DNA of 64,000 nucleotides from Diplolepis rosae (Eukaryota > Arthropoda > Insecta > Hymenoptera > Diplolepididae). A model generated the notes under the pieces. That model saw only the letters and a program-made list of their open reading frames with translations, was not told where the DNA came from and did no database searches. The DNA is taken from NCBI GenBank assembly GCA_030998225.1, contig JAPYXD010000710.1, forward strand, positions 32,317,501 to 32,381,500, written 5' to 3'. Made by a program: the position numbers and the translations under genes. Below, piece by piece: positions 23,181 through 35,666 of this stretch; the first letter of the stretch is position 1; the number at the start of each line of letters is the position of its first letter.

Positions 23181-26100
23181 CATCTATATGTTTATTATTA
23201 GTAATTAGTGAAATTAAAGATCAATTTATATTAATTTTGTATAATCTACAAAGGTATTAATCTTTGTTAAACTTGTTTTGTTAAGAAGTTAGAATAACAT
23301 TCTTTCAACTTTAATCAAATTGAAATGTTATATATATATATATTTTTTTTAATTTAAAACTTTGTACATAGAACGTAAAAGTAAAAATTTTAAAGCTTGC
23401 AGACTCAAATTTATTGGGAGTATATTTAAACTCAATCTTGTAGAATTCTAAACTTCGTTCAACTGCTAACATTTCAAAATTATTTATTTAAATGTGGGAT
23501 TCGAATTAAAATGTTTCTTAATATTCTTTTCATAAGAGAATTATAATTCATTTCCCATTGTCTGGAGCAGGTTAACGAGTTTGATAATAACTTTAAAATC
23601 TTTATGAAAACCACGGAAAAGAATCTTGAAAGTATAGCGTCTACCGAAGCAAGATTTGAGTTTTATCCCGTAATTAGTGGTTGCTTAATTATCCCTCTTA
23701 TTTGCAAAGACGAGTCACAGCGGCTTAAGAAAGGGTGAGTCGGGTGTCGAAAAAAAGAATTCCCATTACCCAGCAACTTTTATTTTTTCTTCATTTATTT
23801 GAATGATGAGAAACACCGAGAGGGATGGAAAGACAGGCGTCTGTACCGGCAAACTGAACTTGGAAGGAGAAGGGATTAAAAGACAGAAGGAAGGAAGCGC
23901 GAGCTCCTCTAACCACCGGCTTCTGATGTTTACCAGCAATTAATGGCATTTATAAATTACGGCATGAAAGAAAGATCCAGAATCTCTCTCGAGTCTTCTG
24001 CCAGGGCAGAAGAATAACGCAAATAAAAATAAGAGGAAAAAAGCCGGGTCGATCCTTTGTCTCGCGAGACTCGCCTTCAGAATTTTTCTTTTCTTAATAA
24101 TTATCCTACCGTCAGGTCGTCCTTAATCTTAACGCTCGCCTTTCAAGGAAAGCTCCTACCGAATGAATGCCTGCCTGGCAAAATAATATTTTATACATAA
24201 CAAAAGACTGTGCCCCGTACGCTCTGTAGCTACGATTGTTATCGAAAAGACCGTTTCACTCGTATATAGAACGTCTTCTTTTTATCCTCAACTTAGCCCA
24301 CCGCTTATGACATTCCTGCCATTTCTGTTTTCACACCAATATTCAATTGGCTTATAAATTTCCAATAATTTTTCATTATTTTTCTAATTTTAATATTACA
24401 TCGAAAATTCTTGAAAGTTGTCAAAATTACAACACTTATGATTAATTATTTAATGTCATTATATATTTTTGAATAACACAATCGTCATTACCTTTTAAGA
24501 AGATCGTAGTTCTTAGTCAAGACGGCATTAATCCGAGTGACTTTCCAAACCGTGATAAGGCGTGCCATAGAAAATTAATCGACGTCACCTGTATGCAATC
24601 GGCTTGGACAAAAATTAAAGAAAAAAAGGAGTTCGTTAAAACCTTTCGCCTTCGACGGCATCGAAGTTTTTGTCGGGTCACATGATGTCACGTGATAATG
24701 CAACACGCCACACCACTGTACAGTTCGCTCTAACGCAATTAATCTTCGTTAAGTAAGCAAGCAAACCAGAGAACCAGAGAGAAAGACAGAGAAAGAGAGA
24801 GATCCCTTCCATCGTATCGTGGCTCTGACCATGCCACCATGTCCCTTATGTATGGGGCACCATAAAGTCAGCTCGAGGCATCTCGTCCGATCCTTCTCCC
24901 ATCGTTTAGTTATGCTCTCCGCTGTACGTACACCGGAGTCCTGATTAAATCTGAGTAATTAAGGGAGTTAACCTCGACTTAACTTGACTTAACGCAGTCA
25001 CGCCCGCTTGCTCACCCCTTCCATTTACATCGTTTACACACGCTTTACATTGTTTGAGGAAACTCCCCACGTCGTCCTCGCCTTCCTTGTCCTCCTCCTC
25101 GTCCTCAGGAAGATAATTATACCCTCTATCAGTTCTTCCTGATTACTGATTAAATCACATTCTTTGATTTCTACGATCAATTTAAAGAAGCCTGCCACAC
25201 CAAAAGACAATATTTGCTTTCATAATACAATCATCTTTCATTAATCCGTTTTCAAAATCCGTATACGGAAACCATGCAAAGCTTTTATCACAAACCGTTC
25301 TTAAGTTGATATAATTCTTGTGAACTTTTAATTTAGTTTTTATATGCAAATTTAAAATGCATGCAACATAAGATCGACATTTCAGTGCTGAATTAATTAT
25401 TTTTTAGTCGTATTTTTTCACTGTTTCCCATTTCAATCAAAATCAATGAAATTTTATTGAGTGGAAATATTATGAAATTTGACTAATTGAGTTTTTAGAA
25501 AGTTGAATAGATAATTCCATCAAGGAGAATGACGCGGTAGTAGGGGGTCTATCTCAAAACCTCATTAATTACTTGAAAAAAATGTTATAGCTATTACAAA
25601 ATAACTATTTTCAAAGATTCATAGTAGTTGCTTCATAAAGAAAAGAATAAGAACGTAAATAGTTGCTGGTGTCTAGAATAACATAAAGCTTTGAGGTATA
25701 ATAATTTTTATTAAATAAGAAATATTTTATGTTTTTCCTTTCTGAGGTAACTACGAATCTCTTCACATGCTTTAAATAATACAGGATAAATTTGATTGAT
25801 AGTGTAATTAAGTATCTTTTTTGTTAAAGCTTCCTTCAGAAATTTATAGCCAGAGAATGAGCTTTCTTTCTTAGTTTTCGACAAATTCAATTCAGAAAAT
25901 ATTCACTAATAAACATTGAAAAAAATATCATACAGAACTATCTTGTTGATATGAAGATTCTTGTGAATGTAATTGTAAACATGCAGCAATTCTTGGCTGA
26001 GTTCCATTAGTAAAGAGAATAAAAATGAGTAAAGTAAAAGAATACTTAATCATCATCTTTACTAGACAGTAAAACAGCATGCACTTGACAATTCAAGGCA

Positions 26101-26800
26101 GGTTCTTTATCAAGTATTTACTTCTTTCTTAATAGGTCCTAAGGAGGAAGATGGACGCATCGAGCGTGCCTGCTTTTAATGTCGAGGCTTTTCTAGCAGT
26201 ATCACGGCCTTCTTGATTCCTCGGTTCGAGAACTGATTCGAAGGGTCGGTCAACTCCCTGCCGACTCTCCTGTGTTTCTTACTTCCCCAACTCCTCGGGG
26301 TTTTACGAGCCAGTTCTACAGCCGCGCTCTTAAAACACGAGGCTTATCTTTTAAGTAAAAAGTATACAGACCCGTGCTCCGTGGATTCTGGTTCTCTCGC
26401 CGAAGCCAGATTTAATTCCAACCTCCAAAGGTATCTTAAGTCTTAGAAAATGAGAAATTCTTTACGACCGCTTAACCCCACTCTCTTCTTTTACTTTTCT
26501 ACTTTAAGTCGATGATAAATTCGAAAACTACTCCTTGTCATTTCCATAAATGCAGATTTTTTTATTATAAAATACATAATTACTCAATTCTTCAATCTTA
26601 CAAATAATATTGGCTGTTAATCTTTTTTTTTTAAATTGAAAATTAAATATTCAATAACTTTGATATATCTTGGCTATTTATATTCAAATTGTAATTCGGG
26701 TGTTTTAATTTCTTGTTCAACCTTGATATTCTTGAAGCTGGACCAACCAGGATTAAATCCAGATTCAGAGCCTTTAAAAAATGTTAATCAAGTATTTTTC
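23181..26800. other. non-coding stretch with several GC-richer patches
   Basis: No reading frame long enough to track is present. A short TA repeat occurs near 23327-23342. GC-richer patches lie at about 23690-24300, 24500-25130 (with an AGAGAGAAAGACAGAG purine tract near 24778 and a CTCCTCCTCGTCCTC tract near 25095) and 26140-26480. They may be enhancers. I see no splice-site pairs. Confidence 0.4.
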
Positions 26801-26829
26801 CCCTACTCATGACTTATTCCAAGTGCTAA

Positions 26830-27140
26830 ATTAATCAGAGAAGTTTACGATGAAAAAAGAAGCGTGTGGGGGTGGTATCGTGATTATTGGAGGGAGCGGC
26901 GAAGTAGATGAGTTTACAGACGATGAATCTGTGGCAATGCTGCGCCACCGGGATATTATAATTCCCTGGGTGCACGGCTAATTGTGTTGCGTGGGTGTGA
27001 ATATGGTTTATAGTTCGGCGGAAAACTTGGCCTCGGGCCAGGCAAACGAGCTCACGTGACGTCACGCGACGGAAATACCCGCCGGGCTAATTAGGCGAGG
27101 CACCTATCCTCGCATGCTCAAATGCAACTGGAACCCATGC
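26830..27140. promoter_or_regulatory. CpG-containing island with E-box and CRE overlap
   Basis: A GC-richer block ending in CTCACGTGACGTCACGCG. Here an E-box (CACGTG, 27053-27058) and a perfect CRE (TGACGTCA, 27056-27063) interlock. The block resembles the 20.8-21.0 kb island in carrying both motifs. A 76-codon minus-strand frame crosses it without a recognisable domain. Positions of the two motifs may be off by two bases. Confidence 0.35.
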
Positions 27141-28840
27141 GTCTCGTAATTTGTGCAACACTGACCATATCCATAGACCCCCTGAAGTTCCCTCCTCCAA
27201 GGGGTTGAAACACAGTAAAAGTGGGACATTTCCAATCACATCACCTTTACAAGATAAATTTATCAGATTTCAATTGCAGGAGTTGACGAGGAGAGCCAAT
27301 TATAAAATATTATCTCTTTGTAATTTATTTAATAGGGCAATTTTCAAATTTATGTTTTCTATTCCATTTTCAAATGTAGAAAAATGTAATCGAGTTGCAG
27401 AAACGATGAAAATTATGACAAAAATTAAGACTGTTAGTAATTTTAAATCGTTTTCAGACTATACTTCTGAATTTTTTCAACTCAATTCTTATATATTAAT
27501 ACAAAGTGTTTAAATATTTTCATAATTATTACTAATTTGCACAAGATAAATATCACGTAATGAAAAACCATACTAATAAAAAATTATCCGACATTTAGGC
27601 TTAAGAGCATGTGATACTTAGGAAATTAGCAAATTTTATTTATTTTAGGTTTTTACATCTTTGTGTCCAAAGTACATAAAATTTTGTTTTCAAAAGTTAG
27701 GAAATAGTAGAGAATATATAAACGGACATAGATAGACTACTTATGGCGTTGAAATTGAAAAAAAGGTCAATCTTAGCAAAGTGTGTCGAAACATTTTTTT
27801 CATTATCAAAACCAAAAGATTTCTATCGGTGTCCGTTTTTATTATCATTACCATTCTTCAAAATTAAAAAACAAAATCAGAATAAAGGAAGAAAATAAAA
27901 TATTAAGTCATTTATCAGCAATTATTTTGATCCAAGGGAAAGGGGAAGGTCTAAAATTTTTGAATACAGAATTCGAATATGCAAGTTTTTGAACTGCTTG
28001 CACTTTCCCCGACTAAAATGTTTCTTATATCGAGGTTTATCTTTTACTAATTGACTCAGTGTTGGAGTTCATGTTTTCCATTCATTTGATTATCTGTGCA
28101 ATAATTCTTGAGGCGATACTTGTATGCAAATGAAACTTTGCCTGAGATCAGTATCGACATCAAGAATTTGTTCCGCTTTGTAAAACCTGTGATAAATTCA
28201 CTTAGCTAGTCAATAATTTTTCCCACGTATGATATGATTCGTCATTGATAATTTAGATCTGTGGAAATCTATTGAAAAGGAATTTTGACTTGTTTTAGAA
28301 CCGTAAGTAAGAAAAAGGGATTACGTGAAGAGGAAGCACATAGACGATAGAGTACTACTTTAATTAGTGTCCAAGAGTGGAAGATAGTACGGTTTTAGAC
28401 GTTTAGAGCCAATAAAGCATTTCCCATGAATCTCACTGGGTCACTCGTAACATCTTTCTTATCAACATCCAAGAGTGAACTCCTTTCTCTACGTGGGCAG
28501 AGCAGACTGGACGCTTCGCTTTCCTTGAATTTGAATGCAAAATAATCTTACGCGCGTTTTTAATATCATTTAACTGTCAATACGAATTGCCTTTGTGCGA
28601 TTTATAATTTCAGAAGATGTAATCATAAATGCATTGAGGTCCTCCAATTCGAAGAACAGAGCTAAAGTGTCTCAAATTTTGATGCTTATATAGAGGAAAA
28701 TACTCAACACTCATTGAACATTTATTCCCGAGAATTCCGAAATCAAGGCTTTTTGAGATTTTATTGCTTTATTCATTATTTATTTATGATATTATGCATG
28801 GAAATAAAAATGGCCATATAATTATTCTTCTGAAAAATGT
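27141..28840. other. non-coding stretch, no gene recognised
   Basis: AT-rich intron-like DNA. The 120-codon plus-strand frame at 27151-27513 is rich in Lys, Asn, Phe and Ser, as expected by chance in AT-rich DNA, and has no domain. Confidence 0.5.
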
Positions 28841-28847
28841 TATTTTA

Positions 28848-28884
28848 GCTAATTATTTTGTTATTTCTTGTTTCAGGTGAGTCC
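28848..28884 (+). other. candidate recursive splice site (zero-length exon)
   Basis: A complete acceptor is fused to a complete donor: a CTAAT branch-like site near 28849, a pyrimidine tract TTATTTCTTGTTTCAG ending at 28876, and GTGAGT at 28877-28882. This is the YAG|GTRAGT ratchet-point form known from long introns of insect developmental and neuronal genes, where the intron is removed in steps and nothing is left in the mRNA. It lies on the same strand as the microexon, about 21 kb downstream. No open frame follows it in a way that suggests an ordinary exon start. The fused motif is seen directly; its use is inference. Confidence 0.6.
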
Positions 28885-29390
28885 ACTTTATAAATATTTC
28901 GAAACGTTTCATGTAAGTAATCGCCTAAAATCAATTTCAAACTGCATTGAAGTTTTCAATTAATCCCAGACAATTTTATAAATTTTCATAACAGACATGT
29001 ATATCTGTAATTGAAAATCGATCCAAGAACAATAGCCATCTGAATATATTAATTGAAAACCTTGATACTTCTAATATTAAATCACTCAAGAACTCTTTTA
29101 GAGAAAAATATCCTTAAAACACACATTACAAATTTTATATTAAAATTTATTATCATATAATAAATATTTGTCGCGGAGCCTTCATCGTAAAGTTAAATGA
29201 AATGAAGGTACTATTTTTATGAAAATTTAAACGAGAATCACAGTCCTTGAAATGCCAGAAATTCACATCTGAGTGTGGAAACCGTCTACGAATTTGAAAG
29301 TCGAAATCGCAACCATGATTTGAGATCAGTAACACGCATCGTGAATTCGCCGATCAAACGTAGTGACGATTTGAATCTCAGAGAATAGAG
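28885..29390. other. non-coding stretch after the recursive site
   Basis: AT-rich, with no open frame above 60 codons and no repeat recognised. Confidence 0.5.
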
Positions 29391-29600
29391 TTGAGCAGAG
29401 TAGGTGTTGGTGGAAAAGGGTTTGGGGAATGGGACGCGTGGAACATAAGTCGTGTGAGTGAAACAGTGGGAAGAAAAAAGGAAGAAAAAAAGAAAGAAAA
29501 TGGGGAAAAAAAATATAGGAAGAAAAGAAGAAGGAAAGAAGGGACTTTCGAATCCCTTGCGAAAGAAGGAGCCGCAGGGTGGCTGGGACGGAAGTGAGTA
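29391..29600 (+). repeat. purine-rich low-complexity tract
   Basis: From about 29459 to 29550 the plus strand is nearly all A and G (GGAAGAAAAAAGGAAG and similar). A 68-codon frame of Lys and Glu runs through it, plainly a product of composition. A pyrimidine-richer piece follows at 29640-29700. Confidence 0.6.
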
Positions 29601-31010
29601 TTGATTCAGATTCAGCTAGTTAGCTATGCTTGGAGCTACCACGTCTCTCGCCTCCTCCCAGCTCTCTCCAACACCCTCTCACTTCTTCACTTCTCAGTTC
29701 GCTCTTTTTCTGGAAAAATGGGAAAAAGAGAAAAGAAGTGACTATAACTGGAGGTGGTTGCAGGGATGTTGTAGAAGTGTCAGAGGCTCTAAACGCGTGT
29801 GGAAGCTCGTGAAGGTGCAGAAGGTGACATCCTTCTCTTTCGATCTTTCTTTGCGTTGTGTCATTCTCCTCTTTCTGATATTTACTCTTTTACTTCTTCT
29901 TTTTATTTCTACCAAGATTCACATACAATCCAGTGTGTGCATTCTATTGTCTATGTGCCAGAGGAAATGCATTTGATAAGATGAAGGTGCACACTTCACA
30001 GTTTGCAGTTGAAAGCATTCATATTATATCAAATGTATTTCATAAAGTCAATTTGCTCCATTAAATATACCAGCATATTATTCTTTTTTAAATCTTATAT
30101 AATACAATTATAGCATGTCTATCAGGGCTCCAAAGAATGACATTTTATTTTCATTCTTTCAATGAAAATAATTGAGAGTTATTTTACAATACTTTAGTGG
30201 AATTTTATTAACAAAATGTAATGTAAAATTACATTCGAGGTATTGAGAAGAGAAGTCACATTAGTTGTAAAGTAATTTCTCGGAATCACAATAAAATTAC
30301 ATTAGGTTTTGGTCATGAACTTCCATTACAGTATTGTAAAATTACAACAGGAATTTTTTTATAGTGTATACATTACATTTAGCAATTTTAATTTTTGTAA
30401 AAACACTTAAATTATTCTGTTTATTAAACCTTTTCAAATATTTATTGATCTTGAATTTTATAAAAATTGGCTAAAATTTTTTTCAATTTGCTAAGTCACT
30501 TGGAATATAGTGAAAGGATGAGGACTTATAAGGGGATTATGCACACCCCATTGAACTCCAATTTTCATACTTTCAATAAAGCTTCTCTTTTGCGCGATGA
30601 ATAAAGTATGTCAAAAGTACGTAAAAGTCGGAAACAAGAGCTTAAGTAAAACATTAGGAACTAGTTTTTCTCAAAAAGTATTGAGCTTTGCGAAGAATTG
30701 CACATAACTAAAAATATTTTTTCAATTTAAGTCTACAGCTTTGATCAATAGATTGATTTTGCGTGTAATATATATATTCGTAGGTTATTTAAAAATCAAA
30801 AAAATTTTATAATCAGAAATTCTATAAAACTTTAGAATTTCTTCAAATCTGTTCGGAAAATCTGCTGTAAACTTTTTAAATCTGTAAAGTCGTTTGAAAT
30901 TTCTGAATGTTTTAATTTTTTTGGAAATCTCAATATTGATCAATAATAATATACTTTAGTGAAAAAAAACTTGAACTGAAAAAGTGTAATAATCTGTTCT
31001 TTAAAATCTA
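29601..31010. other. non-coding stretch, no gene recognised
   Basis: Open frames at 29626-29984 overlap in two frames and read as serine-, leucine- and phenylalanine-rich noise. From about 30130 to 30370 there are repeated AAATTACA and TGTAATTTTAC words, perhaps a decayed MITE. I cannot define its ends. Confidence 0.45.
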
Positions 31011-31013
31011 ACA

Positions 31014-31138
31014 CAGAAAAAAATAAGAGTTACTGAATGAACTGCAACGAGTTGAAAAAGAACCCGTTTGAAGGTCAAAATGGACCAAAACGTTTCCTTT
31101 TAAGCTTGTTGCAGTTAATTTGTAACTCTTTTTTTTCT
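31014..31138. repeat. short hairpin MITE
   Basis: Arms of about 45 bp face each other. The left arm is CACAGAAAAAAATAAGAG followed by TTACTGAATGAACTGCAACG; the right is TTGTTGCAGTTAATTTGTAA followed by CTCTTTTTTTTCT. The middle is only about 40 bp. The CACAGAAAA start resembles the element at 49094. No clear target duplication. Confidence 0.5.
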
Positions 31139-31599
31139 AATTCAAAATTTTAAGAATTCAAAACCGTTTAAACTCTCAAAATGCTTGGAATTTCTTCAAA
31201 GTTAATTAAATCAATAAGAAGTATAAGGATTTAATAAAGCCCAAAATTTATAACTTTTTAACGATCTATATATCATTTTCAGATACCAGTTCATAAAACT
31301 TTTTTTTTTTATAAAATTGACATCTAATATTGTGAATCTGTATATTTTACAAATTTCCACAACTGACTATAAGAGCTTTAAGAAAAATTTAAGGGATGCC
31401 CCTATTAAAACTTTCCTTACCATGTTTTCAACCAGTTAAAGAATTCTTAACTGCATACATAATAGATTTTACTTAAACTATCTTCACTTCCTAAATAACG
31501 CAGTTTCCATTTTAGAATTTAAAAAACTTCTGATCCCTGAAAAGAAAAAAAAGAAATCCGCGAGCAATCACTTATTCCGTGCATGTCAAGCAGTCTACA

Positions 31600-31900
31600 T
31601 ACATAAATTCACACGCATATATGTTCGAACTAGACATCCCACGTCGATGTGAGCGTGCATAGATTTCTCATGCGTTGCGGCGCGACGCCGTCAGTTCAGC
31701 AAGAGCTTCTGCAAAGTCTATGCGCGTTTGTATTTTGCACGCGTCTCCATCTTGCGGATTTTTCTTTAACCAAGGCGTCGCGACGCCTTAGCGGCTAATA
31801 AGTAACGTAATGCTTCTTTAGACTCGCGCAGGCAGCAAGTTGCTTCTCCTCACCCGTTCTCACTTTCGGCACGTTCAGTCGGCAAAAGTGTGGTTTGCAA
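31600..31900. promoter_or_regulatory. GC-rich island with an 18-bp perfect palindrome
   Basis: The island stands out from very AT-rich flanks. At 31772-31789 AAGGCGTCGCGACGCCTT is a perfect palindrome, and a related GGCGCGACGCCGTC word lies 90 bp upstream near 31680. The pair could be a dimer-binding site. No open frame of note. Confidence 0.35.
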
Positions 31901-33517
31901 TTTTCTCACTTCCACTTGCAATTTTATTTTTTCATTATCAAGTCGCAATTGTATTCATGTAAATCACAGTAAAGTTTTACAAACTGTATATTATATTAAA
32001 ACAAGTAACGATAAAAATATTTTTTAATTCAAAACAAATTTTAATTTATATCATTTCAAACTTATATTCATATTGATGTCCAATCTACATTACAATTGAC
32101 TATTTCAAGCAATTTGAAACTCTTTCGAAACCTCAAAAACAAAAGTGACCAAATTTGAAAAAAAAATTCTGAAATTGGGCTAAAGTTTGTGATGTCTCGT
32201 GTGACGAATATTTTTTTACCTCGTATGATCTACGAAATAATCAAAAATATGCAAAATAGTGATTTTCGACAAAAAAAATGTTTTATTGCAAAAAAAAAAT
32301 TTGAAGTTTGACCAAAGTAAGAAATTTATGGACAATCTTGACAAATTATCTCGCAAAACTAAAAAAGAGACATAAAAAGATTTCTGTTTTTAATTGCAGT
32401 CACACAGTGCTACATTAAAAAAAATATAAATTCAAATTATTTAATTTAAAAATTGAGTTTGCGAAGCGAAACCAAAAATAGCAAAGTACTTCTCAACAAA
32501 TAATAAGAAAGGGGTTTTCGATGCTTGCCTTATTTTTTTTCCCTCCTTTCTTGTTTAGAAGTTCATTTTAGTCCGAAATTGGTCGCTTTTTTTTAAAAGT
32601 TCAAATCTATTCGATTTTTCAGGAGAGGTTCAAATTACTTGAAATTGTCAATTTAAATACTTATCAATTACTTTCTTCATTCCATCAGCCTCAGATTGAA
32701 GGTAAATTCGAAGGTGACCTCCGACGACAGACGACTTGTATTAGAATATTTATAGGGGCTGAATAATATTTTTTATATTGATCTGTTGTTACGTGCGCTG
32801 GGGTCTTTTCAGACGCGTTTACCACACCAGGAATCAGAATATTTATTCATAACATGGGAATGTGGGCATAAAGTCTCGACTGTCGAGAGCACCAGACCGG
32901 CTGTCACTTTTCTGCAATGCAAAATAAAATTTCGGGAATGAAGGTACATCAGGCATGAGTTCAGGAACTCAAGAAATAAGATTTATTTGAATTCAAAAAT
33001 AGAAAGATACCAATAAATAGTTAATTCTTCACTTGTATGAAGTAATGAAAAGAACGCAAGCTTATTTAAGAGGTTTTCTGAATCAGTTGATAATTGTAAT
33101 CACGTAACACTGTAAGTAATAAAGATAATAACAAGTCGAAGTCGTTATTAAAGTAAAAAGGAGTAAAGCAAGAATTAGTGTAATAGCGTTGAAGCCAGGG
33201 AGAGCAGAGACCTTTCTGTCCCTTTGCCATCTAAATCACTTAGCCTCTTATTCTCTTGGAAACGGAAAGACGCACCGGATAAAAACAACTATAATTTTTC
33301 GAGGTCATTAAGTCTGGAACCGCGATTAGTATTCCATTAATGTTCCACCGCTGCCCTCTACTTACAGTCAGGAACACTTTATAATTTAAAGCTTTCCAGT
33401 TTTCCGGCCAGTTTCTCTTTGTTTCTCGCCGGTTTTTATCTTTTACGAACGAGTCCCAAGAACGCCTCCAATGTTGAAGCAGCGGGTGGAGAGGAGGTGT
33501 TTTTAAAAATTAGGACC
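31901..33517. other. non-coding stretch, no gene recognised
   Basis: Very AT-rich to about 32700, then mixed. A GC-richer patch occurs at about 33180-33500. No repeats or splice signals that I can support. Confidence 0.5.
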
Positions 33518-33567
33518 ACAGAAATCAGGTCAGGTCGTGCAAGTCACCGGACCTGAGTGATTTCTGT
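33518..33567 (+). ncRNA. small hairpin, possible RNA stem-loop
   Basis: ACAGAAATCAGGTCAGGTC pairs with GGACCTGAGTGATTTCTGT, leaving one small bulge and a 12-nt loop (33537-33548). The stem is about 17-18 bp, shorter than a normal insect pre-miRNA, and I recognise no known miRNA in either arm. It sits in an island within otherwise AT-rich DNA. It may be structural, regulatory or accidental. Confidence 0.2.
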
Positions 33568-33981
33568 CTTCAAAGTTGAGGTAAAGACGCTGTCATAATT
33601 AAAAATTAGAGGGACCGCTTTTGTCTATCTTCATTAGAAAGTTTCTTTTTCGATATTCAATGGGATTTTCTGTTCATTCATGGCGCCACTAAATGGAACT
33701 GGGCGCCGCTGTAGTATCACTTTTTAGTCTCCACATTTACCAGATCCAAGGTCGCGTACTATGGGCGTAAACCAGGAAGCTAGGTTAGTCACTTTTACTC
33801 TTTTTTTCTATCACATCTCCGACCATTGGCCTTTTTGTATGCAAAAGGGTGAAGAAGAATCCAAAAACTTTATATGAATATTAAAGAAACTACTTTTTCT
33901 CATTCAAAATAGAAAAATAGTTGAAATAAATATTTATTTTATATTAATCAATGATCTAATTCATCAGTGTTAATTGTATAC

Positions 33982-34442
33982 ACTGTAAACAATTTCGGTA
34001 AATTTTCCTACTGCGTATTAGGAAATTTTTCCTAAATCCTTAGGAAGCATAGATTTTCCTACAGAACGTGAAAATATTTCATAAATTTGAGGAAAATTGA
34101 CCGAATTTTCAGACTTATTTCCGAACTATTAGGAAATACATAAAAAAGGTGAGAACATTTCACAAATCTCCTAAGTTGTAGGAAATTTTTTCCATGGAAA
34201 GCGGAAATTATTCCACAAAAACGGAAATTTGGTAAATTTTTTTGGATCTTTTTCCACTTAAATTATGAAATATATCAATTTTTCCTAATAAACTGGATAT
34301 TTCTCCGACCAAAGAGTAGGAACTATTTCCAGTTCTATGTAGGAAATATTTCCAACTATATCCTTGGAAAAATTTACGACCCATTTGTATTTTAAGCTGT
34401 CCGACTATTTTCGGAAAAATTTCCGAAAAATTTTTTACAGTG
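33982..34442. mobile_element. CAC-type MITE with TA duplication
   Basis: The left end is CACTGTAAACAATTTCGG and the right end the inverted CGAAAAATTTTTTACAGTG. TA lies on both sides (33980-33981, 34443-34444). The inside is packed with TTTCCTA and TAGGAAA words (for example ATTAGGAAATTTTTCCTAAA), an unusual internal reiteration. It is 461 bp and non-coding. Confidence 0.7.
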
Positions 34443-34454
34443 TAACATTATTTG

Positions 34455-34912
34455 CACTCTTAGAAATTTCTACCGTAATTTCCCGAATCACGTGACTGAA
34501 GTTTTATTCAGTTACAATTTCGTAAAATTAAGACAGAATTTTAGAAAATTTAGTTACTTTTTAGTAAATTTTAAAAACAATTTCTTAATTTTCAGTTAGA
34601 AAGTGTTGAATATTCTGATGCTTGTATCTGGAAATTCTGAAACTTGTAACAGGAATAGTTTTACTTTTTGCATAACTGATGTTTCATGCAGTTACATGTA
34701 ACTAAAAATTTCGTTACCGTTTCGTCATTTTATGATAAATTTTATTGAAATTCTTTTACAGTTTGCAAGTTTTTAGATACATTTTATGAAAATTCAGTAC
34801 ATTTTTCGCAATTTGAAGATACCTTTACTCAAAAACATCATAAATATCGTCAAATTTTACGTTACCTTCGTAACATACAAATTTTATAAATTTCCGAACA
34901 TTTCCAACAGTG
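34455..34912. mobile_element. CAC-type MITE with TG duplication
   Basis: The left end is CACTCTTAGAAATTTC and the right end the inverted GAACATTTCCAACAGTG. TG flanks both sides (34453-34454, 34913-34914). It is 458 bp and lies only 12 bp right of the previous element. A GTTACATGTAACTAAAA palindrome lies in the middle. Non-coding. Confidence 0.6.
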
Positions 34913-35255
34913 TGGATTAGTCTACCAGGAAAATGGATATTTAAATATGGAATAATCATTTTATATATTCAATAATGAAATCTATATATTACAACCTGGT
35001 ATATAAGATGTTTGATTCATAGTTGAAAATCTAGATATATTAATCCTGAATATGCATCTTTCTCCGTGACTGAAGCAGCAAAAATTTCAAACTCAACTAA
35101 TTAATTTGAAATCAGAGCAATAATTACTTGCATTTATAAAAATATTCATTAGTCTTCTTTTTTCCTCCTGAGTACACGGCTAAACTTTGTGTTGCAATAT
35201 ATGTTTTTTTAATAATGATAATTCTAAAAAATATTATAAATCTAGGGAAAAACGA

Positions 35256-35425
35256 TACTATAAAAAAAAAGTTTTAATTCAAGTCTAAAAATCGGCTAAC
35301 TTTAAGATGTAACAAAAACTAAATCATTAGAGAAGGACAGACTTATGCGCTTATACACAAGGTGGCTAAATGTAAGCCAAAATCTTCTGTTAGGCGTAAC
35401 AAATTTAAGACTTTTTTTTTCTGTG
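35256..35425. mobile_element. family E MITE inserted in family C, GA duplication
   Basis: It runs from TACTATAAAAAAAAAG to CTTTTTTTTTCTGTG, 170 bp, with GA on both sides. Removing it restores the family C sequence GAGGTGCAATGG seen at 51.7 kb. The copy at 49094-49260 is the same element reversed; both share TCAAGTCTAAAAATCGGC, TTATGCGCTTATACAC and ACAAATTTAAGAC (or complements). Confidence 0.7.
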
Positions 35426-35666
35426 GAGGTGCAATGGTAATTATTACTAGCTGACTGGACATTTTCCGCAGTCAAAATACTAAAGATTCGAAAAATAATA
35501 TGAAACTTCAGTACAGGTTATAGTAAATTTCGATACATACTGTAGTAAATTAAAATATAGTTCATTTAAAATTCAGTATTTCACTCCGAAAGATTCTTAC
35601 AATGACACGTTTGTCCCTGAATTGAAACGCAGTTTAGCAAAAATTGTAAACTTGAGTCTCTCCGTG

